The notes below the pieces were generated by a model. That model had not been told where the DNA came from and ran no database searches. It was given only the letters and a program-made list of their open reading frames with translations. The position numbers were made by a program, and so were the translations under genes. Shown piece after piece: positions 17,181-26,206 of a DNA stretch of 64,000 nt. Position 1 is the stretch's first letter. Each line of letters opens with the position of its first letter. Origin of the DNA: Bdellovibrio sp. SKB1291214. GTDB taxonomy: Bacteria; Bdellovibrionota; Bdellovibrionia; Bdellovibrionales; Bdellovibrionaceae. The stretch lies in NCBI RefSeq assembly GCF_002209355.2, contig NZ_CP106855.1, forward strand, positions 1,860,001-1,924,000, in the 5' to 3' direction.

Positions 17181-19618
17181 GCATGTGCTTGTGCACGAGT
17201 CGAACTTTTTTTCGTCGTGGTTTTTTCTAAAAGCGGAATACGCTGTTTGAGTTTTCCATAACCTTGCCACGGATCACTGCGGCGCCGTTGCAGATGCGCC
17301 AATGCTTTTTTCAAATCATAGAAATTTCCACTAGGAATTTTTTTAAGATCATTCCAGGTAATTGGCATGGCAACTGCGCTGACTTCACGCGCACGAAGCG
17401 AGTAAGGAGCCACAGCTGTTGCGCCTTGGGAGTTTCTTAAGTAATCGACAAAGATTCGGCCTTCACGAATTTTCTTAGACATCTTAGAAACATAAAGATC
17501 AGGGTCTTGCTGCTCCATCTGCAATGCTAAAGCATGAGTGAAACTGTTGATCTGATCAAAAGTATACTGCGGCGAGATCGGTACATGCACATGAACGCCT
17601 TTTCCGCCGCTCAGTTTCACAAAGCTTTTTAAACTTAATCCCTCCAGCAGTTTTCTAAGTGTGAATGCGGAATCCACGACAGCTTTCCAGCTGACACCCG
17701 GACCTGGATCGAAATCCATAACGAATTGGTCAGGTACATCAGTTTGGGGATGACGAGAGTTGGAGCAATGGATTTCAAATGCATTCATTTGAACCAAAGC
17801 AGCAAGCCCCGCATCGTCATGAATGCTCATGTAAGTTCCATAACCGCCATGTTCCTTCAATTTTACCGGTGTCATCGATTCGGGAATTTTCGCCTGATGC
17901 TTTTGGAAAAAACATTGTTTCCCGGTTCCGTTGGGACAGCGAACCAGAGAAAGGGGACGGTCCGTGACAAGAGGTATGATGTGTTTAGCAATTTTAGAAT
18001 AGAAAGTTGCAACGTCTTTCTTGGTGATTTTCTCTTTAGGAAAAAGGATTTTCTCAGGACTGGAAATGCTCCAATCCTCTTTCGATGAAGGTAACATAGC
18101 TGGAGTTTCCTTTTTTATTTGTTTTGTTGGTTTGTCTTCGCGCAATCCATGAAATACCGGCACCCTCAGAATTTCTTCGTGAGTCCAGTTGGCAAAGGTG
18201 ATCTCGGCACTGTATTTGGGTTTTAACCAATGGATGTCTTTTCCACGGGGCGACTTTAGGTCGAAAGGTGACGTCTTGATTTCCAATGGCTTTAAAGTTT
18301 TAAAGACGTCTCTTAATGATTGCTGAGTGAAGCCTGTTCCCACCTTGCCCACATATTGAAGTTTGTCATTTTTGTAGATTCCTAAAAGCAATGCCCCAAA
18401 GTGATCCCGGCTGCCCTTGCTGTCCGTGTATCCAGCGATGACAAACTCCTGTTGGGAGCTGCATTTAATTTTCAACCAGTTAGAATTTCTTTCGGAGCGA
18501 TAGGGACTTTCCCTTTTTTTAGAGATAATACCTTCGAGTCCATGTTTTTTTGCCAAGGCAAGCAGGCTTTTGCCGGTGCCTTCGAATTCACCGCTATAAC
18601 GAATTTGCGGAACTGATTTTTTGATCAGCTTTTGAAGTTCGTCTTTCCTTTGCTCTAAAGTCAGTGATCTTAGATCTTTACCGGCAATCGCTAATAAATC
18701 GAACGCATAAAAGAACATGTTTCGGGTGTTATTAGCTTTTAAGGCATTTTGTAAAAGTTGAAAGTCGCTCCGTCCTTGCTCATCCAGAATAACGATTTCC
18801 CCATCTAGTACTGCACCCTCTAAGTTCAGCTTGGTAAGCCCTTGCGCGATACTGGGAAATTTGTCAGTCCAATTCTGTCCGGAACGAGTGTAAAGAGCGA
18901 CATCTTCTCCGTAAACATGCGCTTGAACACGGTAGCCGTCGAACTTTAACTCATGAAGCCACTCGGGTCCTTCCGGTGGTTCGTCGACTAACAGTGCTAG
19001 CTCGGGCGTGATGAAGGGAAGGCGTTGGATCTTTTTTGATTTTGTCGGGATTTTTTTTTTAACCGCCGTGGATTTTGCAGCCGCTTTCGGGCGAGTTGAT
19101 TTTTTCGGTGCGACCAGTTCAATATCCGGGACAGCTTCAGCGTAAGCGTCATCTTTTTTCATCAGCAGCCATTGATTTTGACGGCCTTGACCGCGAGTGC
19201 GAACCAGATGAAAGACGCCCTTTAGTTTTTTTCCCTTGAGGTTAAAGACCAGATGCCCTTTTTTAAAACCTCTGCCAGCGTCTTCCAGAGGTTCCCAAGT
19301 GCCCTTGTCCCAAATGTAAACTTCGCCGCCGCCATATTGATCTTCGGGGATTGTGCCATGGAAACTGCCATAGGAAAGGGGATGATCTTCTGTTTCCACC
19401 GCAAGACGCTTGGTGTGCGGATCCATACTTGGGCCTTTTGGCACAGCCCAACTTTTAAGGACACCCTCCCATTCTAAACGGAAGTCCCAATGAAGATGGC
19501 TGGCGTGATGCTCTTGTACGACAAAAGAAAGAGCTCCCTTTTTTGATTTCTTCTGAATTCCTTTGGGTTCTTTCGTGATAGAAAAGTCCCGCATCTTGTT
19601 ATACTTGGTTAAAGGCAT
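17177..19618 (-). CDS. ligD: Multifunctional ATP-dependent DNA ligase LigD
   Basis: End-joining enzyme with all three domains in the order phosphoesterase, ligase, polymerase (813 residues). The PE domain covers about residues 30-160 (HHASHLHWDFRLEWEGVLKSWAVPKGPS; the metal-binding His and Asp are present). A Lys-rich linker leads to the ligase with nucleotidyl Lys225 in ELKFDGYR and LDGEIV motif near 271. The primase-like polymerase begins near 520 and holds DFDP at 635-638 and the SGGKGVHVHVPI loop. ATG 19618 is preferred over GTG 19621 because AGGAGG would otherwise be only two bases away. It is the second gene of a four-gene operon. A Ku remnant lies at the far end. Confidence 0.95.
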   Translation of the reverse strand: MPLTKYNKMRDFSITKEPKGIQKKSKKGALSFVVQEHHASHLHWDFRLEWEGVLKSWAVPKGPSMDPHTKRLAVETEDHPLSYGSFHGTIPEDQYGGGEVYIWDKGTWEPLEDAGRGFKKGHLVFNLKGKKLKGVFHLVRTRGQGRQNQWLLMKKDDAYAEAVPDIELVAPKKSTRPKAAAKSTAVKKKIPTKSKKIQRLPFITPELALLVDEPPEGPEWLHELKFDGYRVQAHVYGEDVALYTRSGQNWTDKFPSIAQGLTKLNLEGAVLDGEIVILDEQGRSDFQLLQNALKANNTRNMFFYAFDLLAIAGKDLRSLTLEQRKDELQKLIKKSVPQIRYSGEFEGTGKSLLALAKKHGLEGIISKKRESPYRSERNSNWLKIKCSSQQEFVIAGYTDSKGSRDHFGALLLGIYKNDKLQYVGKVGTGFTQQSLRDVFKTLKPLEIKTSPFDLKSPRGKDIHWLKPKYSAEITFANWTHEEILRVPVFHGLREDKPTKQIKKETPAMLPSSKEDWSISSPEKILFPKEKITKKDVATFYSKIAKHIIPLVTDRPLSLVRCPNGTGKQCFFQKHQAKIPESMTPVKLKEHGGYGTYMSIHDDAGLAALVQMNAFEIHCSNSRHPQTDVPDQFVMDFDPGPGVSWKAVVDSAFTLRKLLEGLSLKSFVKLSGGKGVHVHVPISPQYTFDQINSFTHALALQMEQQDPDLYVSKMSKKIREGRIFVDYLRNSQGATAVAPYSLRAREVSAVAMPITWNDLKKIPSGNFYDLKKALAHLQRRRSDPWQGYGKLKQRIPLLEKTTTKKSSTRAQAHA

Positions 19619-19634
19619 CACGGCCTCCTAGGTG

Positions 19635-19808
19635 TTAATACATTGATGGTGTTTGACGGCTGCGTGGTGATTCTACGGAATCATCATAGGGAATATCTGC
19701 GGATGTTTCTTGATCCCAACTTCGTTGATGTGTTTTATTTGTTTCCTTGGATGTTTTTGCAGGGGATTTTTGCGTGGATCGACTTTTTTTATTCGTTTTT
19801 TGAGCCAT
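19635..19808 (-). CDS. 57-residue basic protein upstream of ligD
   Basis: A perfect AAAGGAGGAAG ribosome-binding site stands seven bases before ATG 19808. The frame encodes a 57-residue protein with a Lys/Ser/Thr/Gln-rich N-terminal half (MAQKTNKKSRSTQKSPAK) and a more acidic C-terminal half containing DIPYDDSVESPRSR. It ends 13 bases before the LigD ribosome-binding site region. I do not recognise it. Composition suggests a disordered nucleic-acid-associated peptide. Co-transcription with ligD, rnhB and the SDR gene suggests a role in DNA maintenance or stress, but this is inference. Confidence 0.7.
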   Translation of the reverse strand: MAQKTNKKSRSTQKSPAKTSKETNKTHQRSWDQETSADIPYDDSVESPRSRQTPSMY

Positions 19809-19917
19809 GATTCTTCCTCCTTTGAAGTTTCTATTTTCCTTCTGTTTGATGTCCTCGTAAACGTCCTATGTCATTGATCAATAAAGCGGCCTGTCTTGAC
19901 TTGAGTCCTTTGTCGCC

Positions 19918-21816
19918 GTGATGATTTTGCTTATGAAAGTGTTTTCAAGTATTAAGCAGGCTGAAGAATATATCGTTTCGAAATTTGGCAACGAATTGCG
20001 TTTTGCCATTCCACTGGGGTTGGGTAAACCAAATCAGCTTGTAAATGCTCTTTATGACCGCGTTAAAAATCAGAAGAACTTAAAGCTGACATTTTTCACG
20101 GCGCTTTCTTTGGATATTCCCCAACCAAAAACAGAATTAGAAGCGCGCTTTACGGGACCTTTTTTTTCAAAACATTTTGGAGATAATTATCCTCGTTTGC
20201 ACTACGTCGAAGATCTTCAGAATAACCAAGTACCGGAAAATATTTCTTTGCACGAATTTTATTTCCAAGCCGGTACAACATTGGGGAATCTGCACGCGCA
20301 AAGTAATTATATCAGTTTGAATTATACGCACGTGGCGCAAAGTATTTTGGAAATGAATCTGGATGGTGTGATCCAGCTGATCGCAAAATCGCCGGATGGA
20401 CGCTACAGCCTTAGTTGTAATCCCGATTTAACCTTAGATGTTGTGGAGCTTTATAGGACCCACGGCAAGCCTTTCACAGTCCTTGGCGTGGTTCATCCCG
20501 AGTTGCCATTTTTAGGCGGAGACGCCGAGGTCAGTCCTGATTTTTTTGAGGGAATTGTAGAATCCTCTGAAATTCAGCACAAATTATTTGCGACACCTAA
20601 AAACTCCATTGATGAAGTGGAGCATATGATTGGCCTGCATGCCAGTCGTATGATACGCGATGACGGGACGTTGCAGATTGGTATTGGCTCCCTTTCAGAT
20701 GCTTTGACTGCATCTACAGTCTGCCGTCACCAGCAGAACGACACCTATAAATCACTTTTGGCAGAGCTTGATAAAAAGTTCGTTCTGCCAAGCTCTAAGG
20801 ACATTCATTCAGAAATCTTCGACAAAGGTTTGTATGGAACCAGCGAGATGATTATGGATGGCTTTATGCATTTACGACAGGCCGGTATTCTGAAACGATC
20901 CATAAGGGATCATGAAGAAAATGCGCTTCGTTACTTGCATGGTGCATTCTTTTTGGGATCTAAGTCGTTTTATGAATGGCTTAGAAACCTTTCAGAAATA
21001 GATTTTGCGGGGCTTTCTATGACCCGAGTTTCTAAGGTCAATGATTTGTATGATGCCCATGAATTGGCCCTTAGAAAACAACGCAAGAATGCTCGATTCT
21101 TTAATACCTGTATGCAAATGAGTCTGCTAGGTGGTGCAGCCTCCGAAACTTTGGGCAATGGGAACGTGGTAAGCGGCGTGGGTGGTCAATATAACTTCGT
21201 TGCGATGTCTCACGAGTTACCGGATTCCTACTCTGTCCTGATGATGAAAAGTACTCGAGAAAAAGCAGGGAAAAGGGAATCAAATATTGCCTGGAACCCT
21301 TCTCAATTAACGATCTCTCGACATCTTCGTGACGTGGTGATCACGGAGTACGGAATTGCATTTCTAAAAGGGCAAAGTGATTCCGAATGTATTAAGCGTC
21401 TTTTAATGATTTGTGATGCCGAATTCCAGGAAGAATTGCTAGAGATCGCCAGAAAGAACAAAAAGATCGATCCTCATTGGCAAATTCCAAAGATCGCGCG
21501 GTCAAACACTCCTGCCAAGATTGCAGAATTTGCTCGCACAGCGAAAGCTCACGGCCAATTTAAAGTATTTCCATTCGGCAGTGATTTCTCTCCCGTCGAA
21601 GAAAGGTTGCAAGCGGCCTTGTTAAATTTAAAAGAGAAGCCTCGAAGACAATTGATTAAAACCTTGGTGAGTGGAATCACAGGAAACGCGTTGGATTATA
21701 AAGAGGAACTGGAGCGGATGAAATTATTCAAGCCCCAGTCTTTGAAAGAGATCCTTTATCAGCGAGTTCTGCTGGGCTCACTTAAGGAGCTTGCTCTTCA
21801 GAATCGTCTTCAATAG
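19918..21816 (+). CDS. Acetyl-CoA hydrolase/transferase-like protein
   Basis: The 632-residue protein contains the CoA-hydrolase/transferase C-terminal pattern: HASRMIRDDGTLQIGIGSLSDAL near residue 240, GVGGQYNFVAMSHELPDSYSVLMMKSTREKAGKRESNIAW near 425, then VVITEYGIAFLKGQSDSECIKRLL. This fold transfers or hydrolyses CoA from acyl-CoA. It is longer than the usual 500 residues. Several starts are possible (GTG 19918, ATG 19921, ATG 19933), none with a clear ribosome-binding site. The 3' end overlaps the convergent CsbD-like gene by 35 bases. The acyl substrate is unknown. Confidence 0.8.
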   Translation: MMILLMKVFSSIKQAEEYIVSKFGNELRFAIPLGLGKPNQLVNALYDRVKNQKNLKLTFFTALSLDIPQPKTELEARFTGPFFSKHFGDNYPRLHYVEDLQNNQVPENISLHEFYFQAGTTLGNLHAQSNYISLNYTHVAQSILEMNLDGVIQLIAKSPDGRYSLSCNPDLTLDVVELYRTHGKPFTVLGVVHPELPFLGGDAEVSPDFFEGIVESSEIQHKLFATPKNSIDEVEHMIGLHASRMIRDDGTLQIGIGSLSDALTASTVCRHQQNDTYKSLLAELDKKFVLPSSKDIHSEIFDKGLYGTSEMIMDGFMHLRQAGILKRSIRDHEENALRYLHGAFFLGSKSFYEWLRNLSEIDFAGLSMTRVSKVNDLYDAHELALRKQRKNARFFNTCMQMSLLGGAASETLGNGNVVSGVGGQYNFVAMSHELPDSYSVLMMKSTREKAGKRESNIAWNPSQLTISRHLRDVVITEYGIAFLKGQSDSECIKRLLMICDAEFQEELLEIARKNKKIDPHWQIPKIARSNTPAKIAEFARTAKAHGQFKVFPFGSDFSPVEERLQAALLNLKEKPRRQLIKTLVSGITGNALDYKEELERMKLFKPQSLKEILYQRVLLGSLKELALQNRLQ

Positions 21817-22126
21817 TTCCCGAATCTAAAGTTCCAGCGCTGCGAGAAGAAGATTGTGAGTTCCCTTGCTTCCAAGAGTTCTCTGATTCTACGGCATTCA
21901 TTGTTGTCTGAGTTCCGCAACGAGCGATGATATCATCTAAACGCTGTTCTGTTTCTTCGTGAGTGAGGCCTGTTTTCAAGGAAACCAGGTCGGTCAAAGC
22001 GTTGAAGTCGTGTTCAATGCGCTCAAGGTCAGCCTCGTTCAGTTTAGTCCATTTCTTACGAACTTCCTGAGTAACTTGCCCCCAATTGCTTTCATTTAAA
22101 CCGTGTTGTGTAAGTTCCTTTGCCAT
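21782..22126 (-). CDS. CsbD/YjbJ-like small stress protein
   Basis: From ATG 22126, which follows AAGAGGAGGATGGT, the protein has 114 residues. NESNWGQVTQEVRKKWTKLNEADLERIEHDFNALTDLVSLKTGLTHEETEQRLDDI matches the CsbD-like pattern, in which a NWxxxxGxxKxxWGxLTxxDLxxIxG motif precedes a helical repeat. The C-terminal 40 residues are Ser-rich, acidic and probably disordered. Such proteins are induced by general stress in many bacteria. It is encoded downstream of a DUF883 gene with a terminator between, and overlaps the convergent CoA-hydrolase gene. Confidence 0.75.
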   Translation of the reverse strand: MAKELTQHGLNESNWGQVTQEVRKKWTKLNEADLERIEHDFNALTDLVSLKTGLTHEETEQRLDDIIARCGTQTTMNAVESENSWKQGNSQSSSRSAGTLDSGTIEDDSEEQAP

Positions 22127-22152
22127 ACCATCCTCCTCTTTGAGAAAAATGA

Positions 22153-22185
22153 AAATGGGCGGATGTGATCCGCCCATTTTTTTTA
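22153..22185. terminator. Bidirectional terminator between stress genes
   Basis: ATGGGCGGAT and ATCCGCCCAT form a perfect 10-base stem around GTG. A T8 run follows on the plus strand and a shorter T-run on the minus strand, directly after the DUF883 stop codon. Confidence 0.85.
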
Positions 22186-22476
22186 GTTACGACGACGGGC
22201 GATCAAGCCCGCTACAAATCCTACGGCACAAGCGCCTAGGACTGTGGCAATTGGATGGTCTTTGATGAAGTCTTCAGACGTATCCATTGCATCTTGAGCT
22301 TTGTGTTTGATCGTTTCATAACGATCGCCCCACGTGCTCTCTAGTTCAGATTTCGCTTCGTTGACTTTGCTTTTCAACTCGGACTTTGCTTCGCCGTACA
22401 ACTGTTTGCCAGTGTCTGCTGCTTGTTTGCCAGTTGATTTAATATCATTCATAAATTCTCTTGAAGTTTCAGCCAT
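22183..22476 (-). CDS. DUF883 (ElaB/YqjD-like) membrane-anchored protein
   Basis: ATG 22476 follows AAGGAGGGTGCA and gives 97 residues. Most of the protein is an amphipathic, charged coiled-coil-like helix (KSTGKQAADTGKQLYGEAKSELKSKVNEAKSELESTW). It ends with DHPIATVLGACAVGFVAGLIARRRN, a single membrane helix followed by basic residues. That layout defines the ElaB/YqjD/DUF883 group, whose E. coli members are stationary-phase inner-membrane proteins that associate with ribosomes. That association is not shown for this protein. Confidence 0.85.
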   Translation of the reverse strand: MAETSREFMNDIKSTGKQAADTGKQLYGEAKSELKSKVNEAKSELESTWGDRYETIKHKAQDAMDTSEDFIKDHPIATVLGACAVGFVAGLIARRRN

Positions 22477-22632
22477 TGCACCCTCCTTGGTAATATGATG
22501 AGGCCTTGTTGCTATGATTATCACTTTTTTAGCCAAGAGCTAGGAAAGCTTCGCTTTTTTGTTATGGTTCATAAACTCGACCTACAAAGAGTCCCGTGTT
22601 ATTTGGCGCGCCATCGACGTTCTATGGATACC

Positions 22633-23457
22633 CTATTCAAGCACAGGATTCCATTTATCTAGGTCTTTGGGAGCTTCAGAGACTAACGCGAAAGTGGTTC
22701 CTGCTTTGGCTTTCTCGCCGGCATTTGTCGGTGTAGCGAACTCAATACCTCCGCGTAAAAGCGCATCCACAGAATTCATTTTTACGAAAGAATCAAACAG
22801 TCCCAGCTTTGCTTGAAATCCTGCTTTACGCCAGAAAACAGTGTTAGTGCGCACGAGCCGCGCGTATTCCCAGGGCACTCGAATTTGCACACTGATTGTT
22901 TGGGCCGTTTTCGAAAGGGTCACTTTCGTGACGGTACCGACGCTCATCCCACGATAAAATAAAGTATCGCCATCACTGACGGAATCTAAGCTCCTCGTTT
23001 CCAGTTTAAAGAGGGCAGTGTCTTCTAGAGGGTTTTTTAAATCTGTTCCCACGCGGCCGGTGAAGTTTTTGGTTTTATCGCCCTTGCCAGGCACAGCCGA
23101 GATATAACTGCCTTCCACCAAGGTATCCAGTCCGCGAATTTCTTCGAAACTGATACGAGGGCTTTCCAGCCAATATTTAGTTCCCTCATTTGCAAAGTCA
23201 GATGCATGCTTTTCCAGACGAGCGTGCACTTCGACATTCTTTTTGTCGTCGGCAATTCTTAGGCTGGTAACGACTCCGACTTTAACTCCGCGAAAGCGAA
23301 TTTCTGTCTTGTCAGGTCGAATGCGTGAGCCTTCGTCAAAAGTGATAATGATCTCGGGGCCTCTCTGCTCAAAATATTCATAAAGAAGATACCCGGCAAT
23401 TCCAGCTGCGAACAGAGGAAATATCCAAATAAACCACGTAGCTTTAAAGTTTTTCAT
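22633..23457 (-). CDS. PqiB-like MCE-domain protein, short form
   Basis: An N-terminal membrane helix (residues 8-26) anchors a periplasmic region with two MCE domains. The first has IIITFDEGSRIRPDKTEIRFRGVKVGVV and the second has TRSLDSVSDGDTLFYRGMSVGTVTKV. MCE proteins form hexameric rings that ferry lipids between membranes. Classical PqiB has three MCE domains and about 546 residues. This one has two and 274. It overlaps the 3' end of the PqiA-like gene, so the pair is translationally linked. ATG 23457 is chosen because the extra residues from 23490 resemble only the PqiA tail in another frame. Confidence 0.85.
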   Translation of the reverse strand: MKNFKATWFIWIFPLFAAGIAGYLLYEYFEQRGPEIIITFDEGSRIRPDKTEIRFRGVKVGVVTSLRIADDKKNVEVHARLEKHASDFANEGTKYWLESPRISFEEIRGLDTLVEGSYISAVPGKGDKTKNFTGRVGTDLKNPLEDTALFKLETRSLDSVSDGDTLFYRGMSVGTVTKVTLSKTAQTISVQIRVPWEYARLVRTNTVFWRKAGFQAKLGLFDSFVKMNSVDALLRGGIEFATPTNAGEKAKAGTTFALVSEAPKDLDKWNPVLE

Positions 23458-24049
23458 CTTGGGAGTTTTTCCATATTGTTGAAGGATCAAAGTAAGCTGA
23501 AGACAGCATTGTAAAAATCACGACCAGCGCAAACATCCATGCACCAGCGCCTGGTTCCGCATGAGCCCAAGGACCCATTTTCATAATCGCAACCAAAACC
23601 GCAAGCAGGAATATATCCAGCATCGACCAGCGACCAATAGCTTCGACAAAATTATAAAGACGAGTCTTAAATCTCTCTTGGCCAGAAGTATTCGCGGTGA
23701 GCCCTAAGTAAAATAAGATGATTAGCTTGACGACGGGAACGACAATGCTTGCAAGGAAAACAACCATGGCAATTCCCCAAGCACCGCCTTCACTGAGGGT
23801 CACAATGCCTCCCCAGATAGTGGCGGTGTTTTTATTGCCATACACTTCAAGAGTCATGAAAGGAAGCATGTTGGCGGGAAGATACAAAATCAGGGCCGTC
23901 AACGAACAGGCAAGGCTGACATGCGCGGACGCATTTTTTGCAACTTGATTGATGGTTCCACATTTTTCGCAAACGACAAAACGAGCAGTCCCCTCGTCAC
24001 CAAGGGGAGCTCCGCAAATCTTACAATGATCTTGTGATACCGAACTCAT
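23444..24049 (-). CDS. PqiA-like integral membrane protein, single domain
   Basis: This 201-residue protein begins with a zinc-ribbon-like motif (Cys9, Cys12, Cys27, Cys30) and has four hydrophobic segments at about 44-66, 90-117, 142-158 and 168-186. SLACSLTALILYLPANMLPFMTLEVYG and GGIVTLSEGGAWGIAMVVFLASIVVPVVKL are PqiA hallmarks. E. coli PqiA has two such domains, so this is half-size. It probably works with the overlapping PqiB-like MCE protein in lipid transport or envelope integrity. It follows the SDR gene by 15 bases in an apparent operon. Confidence 0.9.
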   Translation of the reverse strand: MSSVSQDHCKICGAPLGDEGTARFVVCEKCGTINQVAKNASAHVSLACSLTALILYLPANMLPFMTLEVYGNKNTATIWGGIVTLSEGGAWGIAMVVFLASIVVPVVKLIILFYLGLTANTSGQERFKTRLYNFVEAIGRWSMLDIFLLAVLVAIMKMGPWAHAEPGAGAWMFALVVIFTMLSSAYFDPSTIWKNSQDEKL

Positions 24050-24064
24050 TCTTTCAATCTCGCA

Positions 24065-25111
24065 TTAATGTAACTGGTCGGTCTGTGGAGGAATCTCATT
24101 ATTTTTCTCCGCGGCTTCATCACCTAAGGTTGTTAGGAATGAAGGGCTAATAAAGGATTCGGCATTTTTGCCATCCAATGTTGTACGGGAATCCTCTGTC
24201 GGATTTGGCAGCAGCAAGTTTGCCACGGAGCCAATATCGGCATAGATTCCTGGAAAATGCGTATTGAATATAGCAGCCACTCGCGACATCAGTGTCACTG
24301 AAATTTCAGCTTGACCAGTTTTTGTCGCAGAGACGATGCGTCTGGCAGCTTTCTCGGCATTGATCGTGATCAAGGGGGCCGATGCCATCAGTGAAAACCA
24401 TGCATGTTCTTTTTTGAATTGCCCTTTCACTTTGGCATTGCGAGCAGAACCTGTTCGCATAAGTCCTGGGCACACTGTGGTAACATAGATTCCCTGTTTC
24501 ATGAGTGCGAGACGCAGACTTTGTGAGTATCCTCGTAAGGCGTATTTGCCGGTGCAATAGGCCGCGTGATGGGGAACCGGAACCATTCCACCGATTGACG
24601 AAATATTCACGATGCGAGCGCCCGCTTTCAAATGCGGAAGGCAAGCTCTGTTGACGTAAAACGGAGCCCAAAAGTGAATATCCAATGAATCTTCAAAATC
24701 TTTTTTGGAAGCATTCTCGAAAGGTGCTGTCGAAATGATGCCAGCGTTGTTGACGACGACATCAATCTGTCCAAATGTTTTCATAATATCGCCGATGGCT
24801 TGATCGACCTGGTGGGGCTTCGTGCAGTCGCATTCAAGAACTAAGACTTCAGCGGTCGGAACTGCTAATTCGATTATTTTTTTAGCCCGAGCCAGTTCTT
24901 CCGTGTCTCGTGCCAAAAGGGCGACCGATGCACCTTGCTGAGCAAATTCCTTACCTAAGAGCAGACCCAGCCCTCGGGAGCCACCAGAGATAACTACCAC
25001 TGAGTTTTTCAGAGAACGATATCGAAGTTGATCACGAATCAGGGAGTAAGTGATTCCGCCCAGGAGGCCAAGTCCAACGCGCTTGAAGAGTGATCGGGTG
25101 AGTGAATTCAT
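24065..25111 (-). CDS. SDR family oxidoreductase in the pqiA/pqiB-like operon
   Basis: From ATG 25111, preceded by AAAGGAAGAGAGG, the protein has 348 residues. An N-terminal hydrophobic stretch (RVGLGLLGGITYSLI) may associate with membrane. The SDR core has SGGSRGLGLLLG, NNAGII, ISSIGG and the catalytic YCTGK, with CPGLMRTGS after it. The C-terminal 60 residues are outside the usual core. It is the first gene of an operon with pqiA-like and pqiB-like genes 15 bases downstream, suggesting a lipid or envelope-related substrate. That link is inferred only from position. Confidence 0.85.
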   Translation of the reverse strand: MNSLTRSLFKRVGLGLLGGITYSLIRDQLRYRSLKNSVVVISGGSRGLGLLLGKEFAQQGASVALLARDTEELARAKKIIELAVPTAEVLVLECDCTKPHQVDQAIGDIMKTFGQIDVVVNNAGIISTAPFENASKKDFEDSLDIHFWAPFYVNRACLPHLKAGARIVNISSIGGMVPVPHHAAYCTGKYALRGYSQSLRLALMKQGIYVTTVCPGLMRTGSARNAKVKGQFKKEHAWFSLMASAPLITINAEKAARRIVSATKTGQAEISVTLMSRVAAIFNTHFPGIYADIGSVANLLLPNPTEDSRTTLDGKNAESFISPSFLTTLGDEAAEKNNEIPPQTDQLH

Positions 25112-25186
25112 AGAAACCTCTCTTCCTTTGACTGATTTCAGTCTAAGGGAAGGATAAGGTGATCCGCAGATCCAGTGCAAGAATGC

Positions 25187-25216
25187 AAAACCCCCGCTTC
25201 AAAAGAAGCAGGGGTT
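25187..25216 (-). terminator. Terminator of the Leu/Ser-rich lipoprotein gene
   Basis: AACCCCCGCTTC and GAAGCAGGGGTT pair around AAAA with one mismatch. On the minus strand a T-run follows. It lies downstream of the stop at 25250. Confidence 0.85.
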
Positions 25217-25249
25217 CATTGTTGTTTAACAGTTTATAGTTTTTTAGAA

Positions 25250-26206
25250 TTAAATCTTATTAAGCAAATTGCCCAATAAAGAGCCAACTATCGTAGTTAC
25301 TACAGAGGCCGTCGGTGAGGTCGCACCCGCTACTTTAATACCTGCAAGGAGGCTCGACAAGAGTGTCTGTTTCAAAGTTGAAGAGCTAGCGCCACCCAAC
25401 AAAGAACTTAAGCCCGAGTTTGAGCCAGAAGTGAATGCAGTAATAAGACTTTGCAATGTTGTTGATGCATTATTGGACGAGCCCAATTTAGAGATCAACT
25501 GATTCAATCCGGGCAATGAACCTGAGCCTAAGCTGCTAAGGATTGTTTGCAATGCCGAAGACGTATTGCCCAAGTTTCCAAGACCCAGTACAGAACCTTT
25601 AGCAAGGCTTTCTACAACAGTCGCAAGAGAACTGACATCAAAGTCTTTACCACTCAATTTACCAAGAAGAGCTTGGATGATCGTATTTGCGGCCGTGGCT
25701 TGGCTGCTGGAGCCAACCCCTGCAAGTTTAAGATTCGAGAACAATGCAGATGTTACTTTTTGAATAAGTTCTGTAGAAACTTCGTCCTCAGACAGGTTTA
25801 CCAAAGAATTCAAAGTACTATCGCCGATCAAAGCAAGGATGTTTGATTTGCTGACAAGGTCGGCAATATTCAAAGTCCCAACACCTGTTGTTGCACCTTG
25901 AATAAGGACAGGAATGATCGCTGACAAGTTATTACTCTTGCCAAGGTTTGCCGTTTCTAACGCTGCTTGCGCGCTGGCTACGATCGCGGCAATTTGTGTG
26001 GATGACAATTTACCAGCAGATTGAGCTTTCAATTGTGTGCTTAATTCGCTCACCATCGTTTGGGATGCCATCTTAGGTTCAGATGTCTCAATACTTTGAG
26101 ATGAAGAAGTGTCGGTAGAGGAACGTTCTGCAGATTGGAAGTTGCTGCCACAGCCGATCAAGCTAGTTGTCACTGTCAGTGCAAGCAACGAAGTTATTAG
26201 TTTCAT
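25250..26206 (-). CDS. Lipoprotein with Leu/Ser/Ala-rich helical repeats, unknown
   Basis: A lipoprotein signal ends in LIGC at residue 19. The mature 300 residues are dominated by Leu, Ser, Ala, Gly, Thr and Asn. Loosely repeated units such as LQTILSSLGSGSLPGLNQLISKLGSS and LQSLITAFTSGSNSGLSSLLGGASS suggest stacked amphipathic helices. I see no catalytic motif and do not recognise the family. CCGGAGGAAAC precedes the start. It is transcribed alone and closed by a terminator. Confidence 0.75.
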   Translation of the reverse strand: MKLITSLLALTVTTSLIGCGSNFQSAERSSTDTSSSQSIETSEPKMASQTMVSELSTQLKAQSAGKLSSTQIAAIVASAQAALETANLGKSNNLSAIIPVLIQGATTGVGTLNIADLVSKSNILALIGDSTLNSLVNLSEDEVSTELIQKVTSALFSNLKLAGVGSSSQATAANTIIQALLGKLSGKDFDVSSLATVVESLAKGSVLGLGNLGNTSSALQTILSSLGSGSLPGLNQLISKLGSSNNASTTLQSLITAFTSGSNSGLSSLLGGASSSTLKQTLLSSLLAGIKVAGATSPTASVVTTIVGSLLGNLLNKI

